A stretch of 64,000 nt of DNA from NCBI GenBank assembly GCA_027618835.1, contig JAQCHZ010000010.1, forward strand, positions 31,131 through 95,130, read 5' to 3'. The translations under genes and the position numbers were made by a program. The stretch is from Chloroflexota bacterium (GTDB lineage: Bacteria; Chloroflexota; Dehalococcoidia; Lucifugimonadales; Lucifugimonadaceae). A model generated the notes under the pieces. The model did no database searches and had not been told where the DNA came from. It saw nothing but the letters and a program-made list of their open reading frames with translations. Positions 27,011 through 35,851 of the stretch are shown piece after piece (positions within the stretch are counted from its first letter, which is position 1; each line of letters starts with the position of its first letter).

Positions 27011-27565
27011 ATGACAACCAATGCAAGCGAGAACACATTCAGGGTTCTCGATCCCACCGCACCACAGTCAATTGCGACCGATGGTATGGCAGAACGTCCC
27101 GAGTCGCTACAGGGTTTGCGCGTCGGTCTTCTTCGCAACGACAAGCTCAATTCAGAACCGCTTCTCGATGCTATCTACGATGTGCTTGCCGAACGATTTG
27201 ATGTCGCCACTGCCTACAAAATAAACAAAGGCGACGCATCTCGACCCGCCGAACCCGATCTACTCGGTGACTTTTCGAACGAAGTCGATGTTGCGCTACT
27301 CGCAAACGGCGACTGAGGAAGCTGCTCGTCGTCCAGTGTGTACGACTCGCTAAAGCTCGAAGCTCTCGGCGTTCCTGCGATCGCAATTTGTACCGAACCG
27401 TTCAAATCAGGTGCCAAAGCAATCGCCAATCTCGGCGGCATGCCCGACTACCCATTCGCTCTAATCCAGCACCCAATCGGCAGCCTAACCCTCGAACAAA
27501 TCCGAGAACGAGCAATAGAAGCAGCACCGCAGATTCTAAGCTCGCTATTGGCTCGGCGATCCTAG
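27011..27565 (+). CDS. UGSC-family selenoprotein (in-frame TGA read as selenocysteine)
   Basis: An excellent GGAGGAG lies 6 bases before the ATG at 27011. The frame reaches TGA at 27314-27316 (codon 102) and continues open in the same phase to TAG at 27563-27565, giving 184 residues with Sec102. The local reading is ALLANGD-U-GSCSSSSV, which is the defining UGSC motif of a (seleno)protein family known mainly from environmental bacteria. After it come LEALGVPAIAICTEPF and YPFALIQHPIG, both family-like. U102 and C105 could form a selenenylsulfide redox pair. A stem-loop at bacterial SECIS distance follows the TGA. Standard gene calling would split or truncate this gene. Reaction and substrate are unknown. 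Confidence 0.88.
27328..27346 (+). promoter_or_regulatory. Candidate bacterial SECIS hairpin
   Basis: GTCGT (27328-27332) pairs with ACGAC (27342-27346) around a 9-base loop CCAGTGTGT that contains a GU at 27336-27337. The loop begins 17 bases after the TGA, within the spacing typical for SelB-dependent SECIS elements inside bacterial coding regions. A short outer GCT/AGC pairing (about 27321 and 27353) may extend the stem. Confidence 0.6.
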
Positions 27566-27575
27566 TGCATAAACT

Positions 27576-28787
27576 TTGCCAACATTACGACAACTGCCAT
27601 TAGTCCAGCTTCTCGCCAAAGGCTCGTACCGAGATCTCGTAACCAGCAACTTCACCAACATGATGGGCGTCGAACTGCGCATCATGGCCCAATCATGGCT
27701 GATTCTCGAACTCGGAGCCTCGCAAATCTGGGTCGGAGCCGCAACCGGACTTTGCGTCGTTCCAGCGCTTGCAATCGGACTATTTGCCGGGGTCATGGTC
27801 GATCGACTCGGTGGTCGATCCGTCTTGATATTCGAACGCTTACTCCTCCTACTGCTGGCGGTAGTTACAGCGGCTGTTGTAGTAGCAGGCGTGGTGAATC
27901 TGTGGCAAATAGTCGTTCTATCGATCGTGTCGAGTGCCGTATTGGCAATAGGGATGCCCGCTGGCCAAACTCTGGTGATGCACTACCTACCTAAAGAATC
28001 GCTCCAGGCAGGAAATTCACTGAATATGGTTGGCGCCAGCCTTGTCCGAGCAGTAGGGCCGCTCGCCGGTGGGTTTCTTATCGCAGGCTTTGGATTGGGA
28101 TCACCATTTCTCGCACTCATCGGTTTATACGCACTGTCGGTCTACTTCACTTATCGACTGCCAAGGTCAGAGCGCAGCAAGCCCTCTGGAACATCAGCCC
28201 TCAGAGAGATTAGCGACGGCCTAAAGTACATCAAATCCAACCCCGTACTGTTTCGCGTGATGCTCATAGCGTTCTCGGTGATACTCAGCGCAGCAATGGT
28301 TCCGATCATCCCGGTCTACGCCCGCGACCGGTTTGATGTTGGCGAAACCGGATTCGGAATCATGCTTGCGGCGTGGGCGGTTGGGCAAGGCGCGTCGGCA
28401 CTGTGGATAGCGTCTAAGAAACCGTGGGAGCGCAACGCTCCACCAATCTTGATCAGCACGGTTCTATTCGTCGTTGCCGATATTACGTTCGCACTATCGA
28501 CAAATTTTCCGCTCACCCTCGCATCTCTGGCTTTGGTCGGCGCTGCTATTCCCGTTTGGGCATCATCAACGATAACCCTGCTCCAAACGCAGTCCGATCC
28601 CAAGATGATCGGCAGAGTGATGTCAGTGTTCACCCTCTCGCTGCAATCGATGATGTTGGGCTGGTTCTTGGGCGCTTGGATCGGTACGATCATTGGGAAC
28701 GCCCAAATGATCATCATCGGAACGCTCATCTACCTAGTCGTGAACTTCGGACTAATCTTCAGCTCCCGAGATCTACGACGCTTATAG
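27576..28787 (+). CDS. MFS transporter (MFS_3/EntS-like branch)
   Basis: The 403-residue protein has about twelve membrane segments. It starts at a TTG 11 bp after the selenoprotein stop, so it is probably in the same operon. YRDLVTSNFTNMMGVELRIMAQSWLI in TM1, the DRLGGRSVLI loop and RAVGPLAGGFLIA around TM5 are typical of the EntS-like exporters. Export of a product made by the upstream pair, or import of its substrate, would fit. The substrate is unknown. Confidence 0.85.
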   Translation: MPTLRQLPLVQLLAKGSYRDLVTSNFTNMMGVELRIMAQSWLILELGASQIWVGAATGLCVVPALAIGLFAGVMVDRLGGRSVLIFERLLLLLLAVVTAAVVVAGVVNLWQIVVLSIVSSAVLAIGMPAGQTLVMHYLPKESLQAGNSLNMVGASLVRAVGPLAGGFLIAGFGLGSPFLALIGLYALSVYFTYRLPRSERSKPSGTSALREISDGLKYIKSNPVLFRVMLIAFSVILSAAMVPIIPVYARDRFDVGETGFGIMLAAWAVGQGASALWIASKKPWERNAPPILISTVLFVVADITFALSTNFPLTLASLALVGAAIPVWASSTITLLQTQSDPKMIGRVMSVFTLSLQSMMLGWFLGAWIGTIIGNAQMIIIGTLIYLVVNFGLIFSSRDLRRL

Positions 28788-29102
28788 AGTTTGATTGCAG
28801 ATAGCTTGAAAACTTCCGTGTAACAATGTCTAGCTAGTCCGTGAGCGGCCGAATCCGCGATACACTCGACGGAATGTTCAGCCCTAAACTCTCAGACTCA
28901 CGACCCCAAGTGCCCTTGGTGATCGCCTCCACAGCGACCCATTCGACTAAATAGTCCGACTCACTTAGTCAAAAATCCTCAAGGTCGCCTATCTTGCGTG
29001 GCGAAGCACGTTCATCTTCCAGAAGAATGAACTAGCGATTCAACCAACCCCAGCCGATCTCTTGGAAAACGTGCCAGTGGCACCACCAGAAAGCGCAACA
29101 CG
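28788..29102. other. Intergenic region without a recognised gene
   Basis: The 315 bases contain a short frame of 26 codons near 28873-28953 (MFSPKLSDSRPQVPLVIAS...) that is too short to judge. Just ahead of the amidohydrolase there is a perfect palindrome, GTGCCAgTGGCAC (29071-29083). No repeat of the major families is present. Confidence 0.4.
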
Positions 29103-30008
29103 TTGCTACCTGAATTCATCGATACGCACCACCACCTCTGGGACCTCGAAAACAACCCCTACCCGTGGCTCATGGAACCCATCGATCACTTCGTTGGCGA
29201 CTACTCACCAATTCGTAAATCGTGGCTAATTGGCGATCTGCACGAAGGTGCAAAAGACATCCCGCTAGTGAAATCAGTTCATGTTCAGGCTGAATGGGAC
29301 CACAACGCCGATCCCGTTGGCGAAACCGCTTGGCTGCAGTCTGTAGCCGATGATCCCAACTCAAAAGGCATGCCAAACGCCATCATCGCCTACGCGAACC
29401 TCTCCGATCCAAACGTCGAAGCAACGCTAGAGCGACACGCCAGCCACGCCAACTGGCGCGGTATTCGCCACATGCTCAACTGGTCCGACGACAAGCCGAA
29501 TTTCCGATTCGCCGAAGCCGGAAACCTAATGAGCGATCCCCAGTGGTTATCTGGATTCAAACTACTCGAAAAATTCAACGGCTCGTTTGAAGTCCAAATA
29601 TGGCCTTGGCAGCTTCAGGAAGCAGCCAAGCTTGCCAACGATATTCCCGAAGTCCAAATCATTCTAGGCCACGCCGCAATGCCAATCGGTCGAACTCCTG
29701 GCGATCTACGAGAATGGCGAAAAGGACTCGAAGCCCTCGGAACCGCCCTGAACGTCTCTGGAAAAATCTCAGCACTCGGAATGCTCGACAATCAGTGGAC
29801 CACCGATTCGATCGCACCGTTCGTACTCGATATGATCGACATTCTCGGCATCGACCGCTGCATGTTCGCTTCGAACTTCCCAGTCGACAGCCTCTTCAGC
29901 GACTACAACACCGTTTGGAACGCCTACGACGAAATCACCTCAGATTTCACTGACACTGAGCGAGCGAAATTATTCAGCGAAAACGCCGAAAAGTATTACC
30001 GAATCTAG
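29103..30008 (+). CDS. Amidohydrolase family protein (amidohydro_2, COG3618-like)
   Basis: This 301-residue TIM-barrel metal hydrolase has the N-terminal FIDTHHHLWDL metal motif, VHVQAEWD in the next strand, RGIRHMLNW, the ILGHAAMP histidine and the late SNFPVDSLF aspartate. COG3618 members include lactonases for sugar lactones (L-rhamnono- and L-fucono-lactonase, 4-sulfomuconolactonase), which would suit the nearby mutarotase and dehydratase genes. The likely start is a TTG with no clear ribosome site. Confidence 0.85.
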   Translation: MLPEFIDTHHHLWDLENNPYPWLMEPIDHFVGDYSPIRKSWLIGDLHEGAKDIPLVKSVHVQAEWDHNADPVGETAWLQSVADDPNSKGMPNAIIAYANLSDPNVEATLERHASHANWRGIRHMLNWSDDKPNFRFAEAGNLMSDPQWLSGFKLLEKFNGSFEVQIWPWQLQEAAKLANDIPEVQIILGHAAMPIGRTPGDLREWRKGLEALGTALNVSGKISALGMLDNQWTTDSIAPFVLDMIDILGIDRCMFASNFPVDSLFSDYNTVWNAYDEITSDFTDTERAKLFSENAEKYYRI

Positions 30009-30204
30009 TCAATCCTCAATTACCAAAGCAACCAATCAATCAATGTCATCCTGAGCCAATTGAAGGACAACAGCCAAGCCAACAACTTTTCTGCAGCAAT
30101 GCTCTACTCCTCCACATTCACCAAGCCTGCCATTGCGAGGAGTCAGCGACGTGGTAATCAGCGAACCCGACCACCGATCATTGCTGTCGTACGAAGCCCA
30201 ACTC

Positions 30205-30684
30205 ATGCCTACCATCCACAACATCTACCACACCGGCTTCATCGTCGAAAACCTCGATAAAGCCCTCGATTTCTATACATGCGTTCTCGGAATGAACGTC
30301 GAGCGCGAACCCGCCATTTCCGAAACTCCCTGGATATCCGAAGTAGTCGGATACGAAAACGTAAAAATGCGACAGGCATACGTCGGTGTTGGTGACGGAC
30401 ACTCGATCGAGCTAATCGAGTACATGCGACCCCGCGGTGAAAAACGCTCCGACCAATCTGCCCGCAACCGACCCGGCTCCGCCCACGCAGCAATGATCGT
30501 CGACGATGTACCAACTTGGCGAGACCGACTCGAAGCTGAAGGCATCAAAACGTTTGGCCCCCGTTACGAACGCGAGCTCGAATACCCTTGGGCGCGCTTC
30601 GCAATCTACTTCCAAGACCCCGACGGCAACTGGCTCGAAATGATCTCCCGCAACCCTAAACCCGAAGGCTCAAAAGAAAACTAG
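30205..30684 (+). CDS. VOC-family (glyoxalase-like) protein
   Basis: The 159-residue protein has two vicinal-oxygen-chelate modules. The first starts NIYHTGFIVENLDKALDFYTCVLGM, where the histidine is the first metal ligand; the second has HAAMIVDDVPTWRDRLEAEGI and FQDPDGNWLEMI with the glutamate ligand. Members are glyoxalases, epimerases or dioxygenases. The ATG at 30205 was chosen because similarity begins there, although the frame is open further upstream. It follows the amidohydrolase. Confidence 0.85.
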   Translation: MPTIHNIYHTGFIVENLDKALDFYTCVLGMNVEREPAISETPWISEVVGYENVKMRQAYVGVGDGHSIELIEYMRPRGEKRSDQSARNRPGSAHAAMIVDDVPTWRDRLEAEGIKTFGPRYERELEYPWARFAIYFQDPDGNWLEMISRNPKPEGSKEN

Positions 30685-30813
30685 CGAGGCACGAATCGAA
30701 ATCACTCCCCCTTAAAGAGAGAGGGCTAGGGTGTGGGTAAAATCGCTCAGAAGCCGCCCTTGGCCGACTTAGCAACGAGCATCCTGACAGTCCGTTCCCG
30801 CCAACACCCACAC
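30685..30813. repeat. Short CTCCCCCTTAAAGAGAGAGGGCTAGGG-type repeat
   Basis: At about 30705-30738 lies a copy of the CCCCCTT..GAGGGCTAGGGTGTGGG element that forms the left part of the hairpin repeats elsewhere. The covarying hairpin part is absent here. Confidence 0.5.
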
Positions 30814-31350
30814 ATGCCAAACCCAATCTCAACATGGCTAGATAAACTTCTCGGCCGCCAACAGCGACCAAGACGCTCAACACCCGAAAAAATCATCAAC
30901 ACGTTCAAAAACGCCGTGCGTGAAGTCGACGAAGGTCACCCCAAAAAGGCGATCAAGTACTTCACTGAAGCTATTTCCGCATCACGAAACTCAGCAAAAC
31001 TCCACCACTACCGAGCCGACGCCTACGCCCTCGCTGGCGAGCATGAGCAAGCAGTAATCGACTACGACACCGCAGTGCGCCTCAACCCCAAGTATCCCGA
31101 CACCTATCTCGACCGCGGAAACTCGCACTACCAGCTCGGCAAGCTAGAAACAGCCCTCAAAGACTTCTCCGAAGCAATTAGGCTCAAACCAGAGTGGGGC
31201 GAAGCATTCGCAAACCGCGCGGTAATCCACACCGAACTCGGCAACGCCAAAGAATCCGAAGCCGATGCTGCAATCACGATTTCTCTCGGAGTCGACGAAG
31301 CGAAACTAAACGAAATGCTCCAAGCTGCTAAAAATGAAGCTGGCGAGTAG
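30814..31350 (+). CDS. TPR-repeat protein
   Basis: The 178-residue protein is made almost wholly of tetratricopeptide repeats. Four consecutive units are visible (DEGHPKKAIKYFTEAI, LAGEHEQAVIDYDTAVRLNP, QLGKLETALKDFSEAIRLKP and ELGNAKESEADAAI). The repeats begin after a short basic N-terminus (LDKLLGRQQRPRRSTPE). Such proteins are binding scaffolds. The ATG at 30814 is preferred over the start at 30733, whose extra residues cover repeat DNA. Confidence 0.85.
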   Translation: MPNPISTWLDKLLGRQQRPRRSTPEKIINTFKNAVREVDEGHPKKAIKYFTEAISASRNSAKLHHYRADAYALAGEHEQAVIDYDTAVRLNPKYPDTYLDRGNSHYQLGKLETALKDFSEAIRLKPEWGEAFANRAVIHTELGNAKESEADAAITISLGVDEAKLNEMLQAAKNEAGE

Positions 31351-31412
31351 CTACTTGTCGATACACTCTCCTCGGATATCCAAAGTACGCAATCAAGGGC
31401 AGGCGACACCCA

Positions 31413-32437
31413 ATGGCCACCTCCACCGGTAAACTCGGCTCAACAATCGATCCTATCGAAATCGTATTCGCTGGCGATGGCGAACCACACACGCCAGAAT
31501 CGACTGTAGAGCGCCTCAACAAACTTCTCGCGGAAGGCAAACTACAGCCCGATAAATATTCACTTGGCGGAACGGTCTAACAGCTAGAAACCCGAATGGC
31601 AGCCGAACTCGGCAAACAAGCCGCCATATGGATGCCCGCCGGAACGATGGCAAACATACTCGCCCTTCGTAAGCACTGTGGGATGAACGCCCGGGTCGTA
31701 CTGCAAGATCAGAGCCACATTTACCAAGACGAAGGCGACGCACTTTCACGACTATACAGCTGAACGCCGTCCCGCTCGCACCGAGTCGCCCATATTTCAC
31801 CACGCACGAGCTCGAAGACGTACTAGAACTCTCTGTATCCGGCCGAGTTCTAAATCCGGTCGGCGCCGTTTCTATCGAAAGCCCCGTGCGGCGTCAGGCT
31901 GGCCAGATCATGCATTGGGACGAGATGAAAGCGGTCACTGAGCTTTGTAAAAACGAAGGAATACCTTCTCACCTCGATGGAGCACGGCTCTACATGATGT
32001 CGGCAGAAACAGGCATCAGCATCAAGAAGTACGGTGAACTGTTCGATAGTGTCTATGTGTCAAGCTACAAATACTTTGGAGCCCCATTTGGCGGCATCCT
32101 TGGCGGCACAAAGGAATTCATCGAAGGCATGTTCAATGACCGCCGAATGTTTGGGGGCGGAATACCGTTTGGCTACCTAGCAGCAGCACTTTCACTAGAT
32201 GGACTCGATGGTTTTGAGGCGAAATTCGCAGAATCGTTAGCCAAAGCAAAATCTCTGTTTACTGAAATTAGTAAGCTGCCTAACGTTTCGATAAATACCT
32301 TCGAAAACGGTTCAAACATCTTTGAACTTATTCTCGACGATGAAATCGACGCCGATCAGTTCATAGTGAACTTGCGTGAGAACCAACCGTCGTCAATTGG
32401 CCCAACAGCGAATGGCCCGTGCCGCTGCTTCACGTGA
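31413..32437 (+). pseudogene. Decayed low-specificity threonine aldolase-like gene
   Basis: From the ATG at 31413 the frame reads PIEIVFAGDGEPHTPESTVERL, hits TAA at 31578-31580 after GGTV, and resumes QLETRMAAELGKQAAIWMPAGTMAN, the N-terminal block of beta-eliminating lyases. A frameshift near 31750-31765 is needed to continue into LNAVPLAPSRPYFTTHELEDVL and on to PSHLDGARLYMM and VSSYKYFGAPFGGILGG, where the PLP lysine would be. The C-terminus is open to 32437. With a nonsense codon and a frameshift the gene is unlikely to be functional. Confidence 0.85.
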
Positions 32438-32601
32438 ACCCCAGCATCCTCCGTCAACCTAACAGCGAAATCCTTCATGCATTCGCAAGCGCCTAGGGCG
32501 CAGGTCACTTTCGTAGCCGACTAAGTGATTAGCAAGCCGCGAAAGTGAGCTTGAAAGCAATTCGACGTACTTTGGCCTACTGGGCGATCGCCTGTGCCAT
32601 C

Positions 32602-33108
32602 CTAAATTCTCGATACTGCAACTGTCCATTCCGAATAAAACGGCATGTCATCGGCATGTGACGACACCTCTGCAGGCACATCGAGAATCTCTGGGCCGTG
32701 AACACGCTCGAATCACTGAACCTCTTCTTGATAGAAGAAAACCATTACAGATTCACTCGAATGACGAGTTCCGTTCGGCAATAACATGCCCGCTGGCAGC
32801 CCTCGCCACATGTGAGGAACACCAGGCCCGATGTCGCAAAGCGTATTCGGCATGATTACGATCTGCTCACCGCCAACATCCAACAAAATCGCCGATTCGA
32901 GTATCAGTATTCGCTCTCGAACGAATCGCTGGCCATCGACGCTCAGGTGAACATGCCTCATGACGCCATCTGACTTTGTGAAGCGATTGACGCCGAACTG
33001 TCCCGTGAATCCTGATCCTTATCGGTCAGAAAAGTAGGTCATAGTGAACGCCTCGAAGGGTTCCTCTCGACCTGCTGCCTCTTCGTCTACGAAAAAGCTA
33101 TTTTGCAT
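32602..33108 (-). pseudogene. Cupin-domain gene with two in-frame stops
   Basis: From an ATG at 33108 one phase stays protein-like to TAG 32602-32604 but contains TAA (33019-33021) and TGA (32713-32715). The central part GVMRHVHLSVDGQRF, ILESAILLDVGGEQIVIMPN and CDIGPGVPHMWRGLPAG is a double-stranded beta-helix cupin; the last segment ends SEWTVAVSRI. Because two different stop codons interrupt it, decay is a better explanation than selenocysteine at the TGA. Its function before decay is not known. Confidence 0.7.
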
Positions 33109-33300
33109 CTGTAAACCATTTATGGAATGCGTAGAAGTAGTCACGAATACACTCACCTTACAAAGAATCGACTCACGAAATTCGCTGCGCAAATTTGTCG
33201 TCTTAGTCGATTAGTGCAAGCTATAACCGCTCCACCTTGCGCGCGTCGCATATTCCGCTAAACTCTCGAACACAGAGAACTAGCGAGGATTCAACACGAA

Positions 33301-34731
33301 ATGACCACCACCCAGTCACGTACCGACGAATTACTTATCGCCCACCTGCTCCGACGAGCTGGATTCGGTGGTACGGCTGCCGAACTGCAGAAGTTCTCGA
33401 AAATCGACTACGAGGATGCAGTCGACCAACTTCTAAACGCAGTCGACACCACCTCGCTTCCTCAAGACCTCATTCGTCGATATCACATTGACCAATCCGA
33501 TCTACGAACTCGAGGTAGCAGCGCCGGAAACTGGCTCTATCGGATGGTCACGACCGACGCTCCGTTCATCGAAAAAATGAACCTGTTCTGGCATCGAGTG
33601 TTCGCAACCGGCCAAACGAAGCTTATTCAAGGCAAGGCAATGTCGACCCACCTCGACATGCTTCGAGCAAACGGTTTGGGTAAATTCGACGACCTCCTGC
33701 TCGCACTGTCCAAAGATCCCGCGATGATCTTGTGGCTCGATAATCAAGACAATCACAAAGACTCGATCAACGAAAACTACGGACGTGAAATCCTCGAACT
33801 GTTCTCGATGGGCGTCGGAAACTACACCGAAGAAGACATCAAAGAATGCTCTCGGGCGTTCACGGGTTGGACTGTCGAAAATACCGACTACATGGCGCTG
33901 AAAATGCGCAACAACACGATGCGACCCTACGGCTATGTCAATTGGCAGTTCAAATTTGATCCAGATGACCACGATGACGGCGAAAAGACCTTCTTAGGCG
34001 AGACTGGTAACTTCAACGGTGAAGACGTAATCGCCCTCATTTGCAAGAATCCAGCGACCGCCGGATTTATCGCTCGTCACCTCTATCACTACTTCGTCGC
34101 CGACGAGCTACCTGTCCCCCAATGGCCGCACTTCCCGCCGATAAACGCCCAAGCGATCGAAGTGATGACCCACGCCTACTTCGAATCCGGCTACTCGATC
34201 AAAGCAATGCTGCGAGCATTGTTCCTGTCAGACTCGTTCAAGTCACAGTCATCATGGAACGCACGGGTGAAAAGCCCAATTGAACTGGTGGTAGGCACGG
34301 TTCGACTTGCTGGCGGCTATGATTCTCCGACTTCTGATGTCTATGCGCACATAGCGGCGAGTGGTTACATGGGCCAGGACATCTACGCCCCACCAAGTGT
34401 CGAAGGTTGGATGGGCGGCGCCGATTGGATATCAACCGGATCGATGGTCACGCGAGTCAACTTCGCTGGCGAAATCGTTAGCAACCTCGAAAACAACGGC
34501 GTTCAAGAGTTGATTTCCACGATTCGTTCAACAGCTGGTAACTCCCCGACGGCCGACTCTCTAGTAAACGCAAGCCTCGTAAGTCTTGGAAAGCTCCAAG
34601 TCTCTGACGGAACCCTAGAAGGACTCGTCGAATTCGCCGCCCAAAACATAGAGCTATCGAATCCGACGGACGAAGCCATCGCTTCCCTCCTCCAACTAAT
34701 CGTCTCCACCCGTGAGTACCAGTTCGTCTAA
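33301..34731 (+). CDS. DUF1800 family protein
   Basis: The 476-residue protein shows the DUF1800 pattern. It starts HLLRRAGFGGTAAEL, then has FIEKMNLFWHRVFATGQTK, the NQDNHKDSINENYGREILELFSMG block, ECSRAFTGWTVE and KTFLGETGNFNGEDVI, ending near PSVEGWMGGADWISTGSMVTR. Function is unknown; the family is usually encoded next to DUF1501 proteins, as here with an NHL gene between. No signal peptide is seen. The NHL gene starts 6 bp after its stop. Confidence 0.92.
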   Translation: MTTTQSRTDELLIAHLLRRAGFGGTAAELQKFSKIDYEDAVDQLLNAVDTTSLPQDLIRRYHIDQSDLRTRGSSAGNWLYRMVTTDAPFIEKMNLFWHRVFATGQTKLIQGKAMSTHLDMLRANGLGKFDDLLLALSKDPAMILWLDNQDNHKDSINENYGREILELFSMGVGNYTEEDIKECSRAFTGWTVENTDYMALKMRNNTMRPYGYVNWQFKFDPDDHDDGEKTFLGETGNFNGEDVIALICKNPATAGFIARHLYHYFVADELPVPQWPHFPPINAQAIEVMTHAYFESGYSIKAMLRALFLSDSFKSQSSWNARVKSPIELVVGTVRLAGGYDSPTSDVYAHIAASGYMGQDIYAPPSVEGWMGGADWISTGSMVTRVNFAGEIVSNLENNGVQELISTIRSTAGNSPTADSLVNASLVSLGKLQVSDGTLEGLVEFAAQNIELSNPTDEAIASLLQLIVSTREYQFV

Positions 34732-34737
34732 TCCATC

Positions 34738-35760
34738 ATGACCACCGCAAACAGCCAGACGAAAAACAAACTCAACTACGTCGATACCATCGGATTCGGT
34801 GCCGACGTCGGAGGCCGCGGCTTCCACATACCCGTCGATCTCTCGATCAGGCCCGATGGCCGCATCTTCGCCGTAAATCGAAGTCCAATGCACCGCCTTG
34901 GAATTCGCGTTGGAATATGTGATGTTCATCACGGCTGGTATCACGAGTTCGGTAGCGATGGCACAGGCGACGGTCAGTTCGTAAGCCCGACTGCGATCAC
35001 ACATGGACCCGACGATCGCGTCTACATCGCCGACGAAGAACTCAATCGAATAACCGTGTACAACCCCGATGGCGAATTCATCTCAAAGTGGGGAGAACAG
35101 GGTAGCGATCCCGGTCAAATCAGCGGACCCGCGGGCCTGAAGTTCACTTCAAACGGCGATTTGCTGCTGGTCGATCATCTCAATAACCGAATCCAGCGCC
35201 TAACTTCGAACGGCGACTACATTTCTCACTTCGGCTCTGAAGGCTCCGGAAATGGCGAATTTAACCTCCCTTGGGGCATCGATACCGATGCAAACGACAA
35301 TATCTACGTAGCCGATTGGCGAAACGACCGAATCCAACGATTCGCCGACGATGGAACGTTCATCGACCAGTACGGGACATCCGGAAGGGAAGAAGGCAAG
35401 TTAGATCGGCCTTCCGACGTCGCCGTTGATCAAGACGGATTTATCTACGTCGCCGACTGGGGTAATCAACGCGTCCAGATGTTCGATTCAAACTGGAATT
35501 TCCAGCAGTCAATTCGAGGTGCAGCCACCGTCTCGCCGTGGGCACAGGAATACCTCAACGCAAATGCCGACGAAGCCGAAGCACGAACTCGATTCAACTC
35601 GTTTATCGAAGTTGACGCCACGGAACCACACGAAATCTCATCGAGAGTCGAATCCTACCTCTGGGACCCCACCGCAATCGAAATCGACCCCGAAGGCCGT
35701 CTAATAATCACCGACTCTCTCCGCCACCGCCTACAGGTCTACCAACGATCAACAGAGTAA
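34738..35760 (+). CDS. NHL-repeat beta-propeller protein
   Basis: The 340-residue protein consists of about six NHL repeats, recognisable by strands such as VYIADEELNRITVYN, NIYVADWRNDRIQRF and IYVADWGNQRVQMF with G-(G/F)-(N/D)G linkers, ending LIITDSLRHRLQVYQ. Propellers of this type bind proteins, RNA or small ligands; some (peptidyl-alpha-hydroxyglycine lyase-like, SMP-30-like) are enzymes. No signal peptide was found. It lies between DUF1800 and DUF1501 genes on the same strand and probably belongs to one operon. Confidence 0.9.
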   Translation: MTTANSQTKNKLNYVDTIGFGADVGGRGFHIPVDLSIRPDGRIFAVNRSPMHRLGIRVGICDVHHGWYHEFGSDGTGDGQFVSPTAITHGPDDRVYIADEELNRITVYNPDGEFISKWGEQGSDPGQISGPAGLKFTSNGDLLLVDHLNNRIQRLTSNGDYISHFGSEGSGNGEFNLPWGIDTDANDNIYVADWRNDRIQRFADDGTFIDQYGTSGREEGKLDRPSDVAVDQDGFIYVADWGNQRVQMFDSNWNFQQSIRGAATVSPWAQEYLNANADEAEARTRFNSFIEVDATEPHEISSRVESYLWDPTAIEIDPEGRLIITDSLRHRLQVYQRSTE

Positions 35761-35851
35761 TTCTCCATTAATGTCATCCTGAGGCTCTCGAAGGACGACA
35801 CGCAAGCCAACATCACCCGAACCAGCCAACGACAACCTCACCAAAGAGAAA

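Noticed and set aside
32713..32715. TGA in the cupin remnant as a second selenocysteine codon
   Set aside because: The same frame also contains a TAA, no cysteine or redox motif flanks the TGA and no hairpin at SECIS distance was seen.
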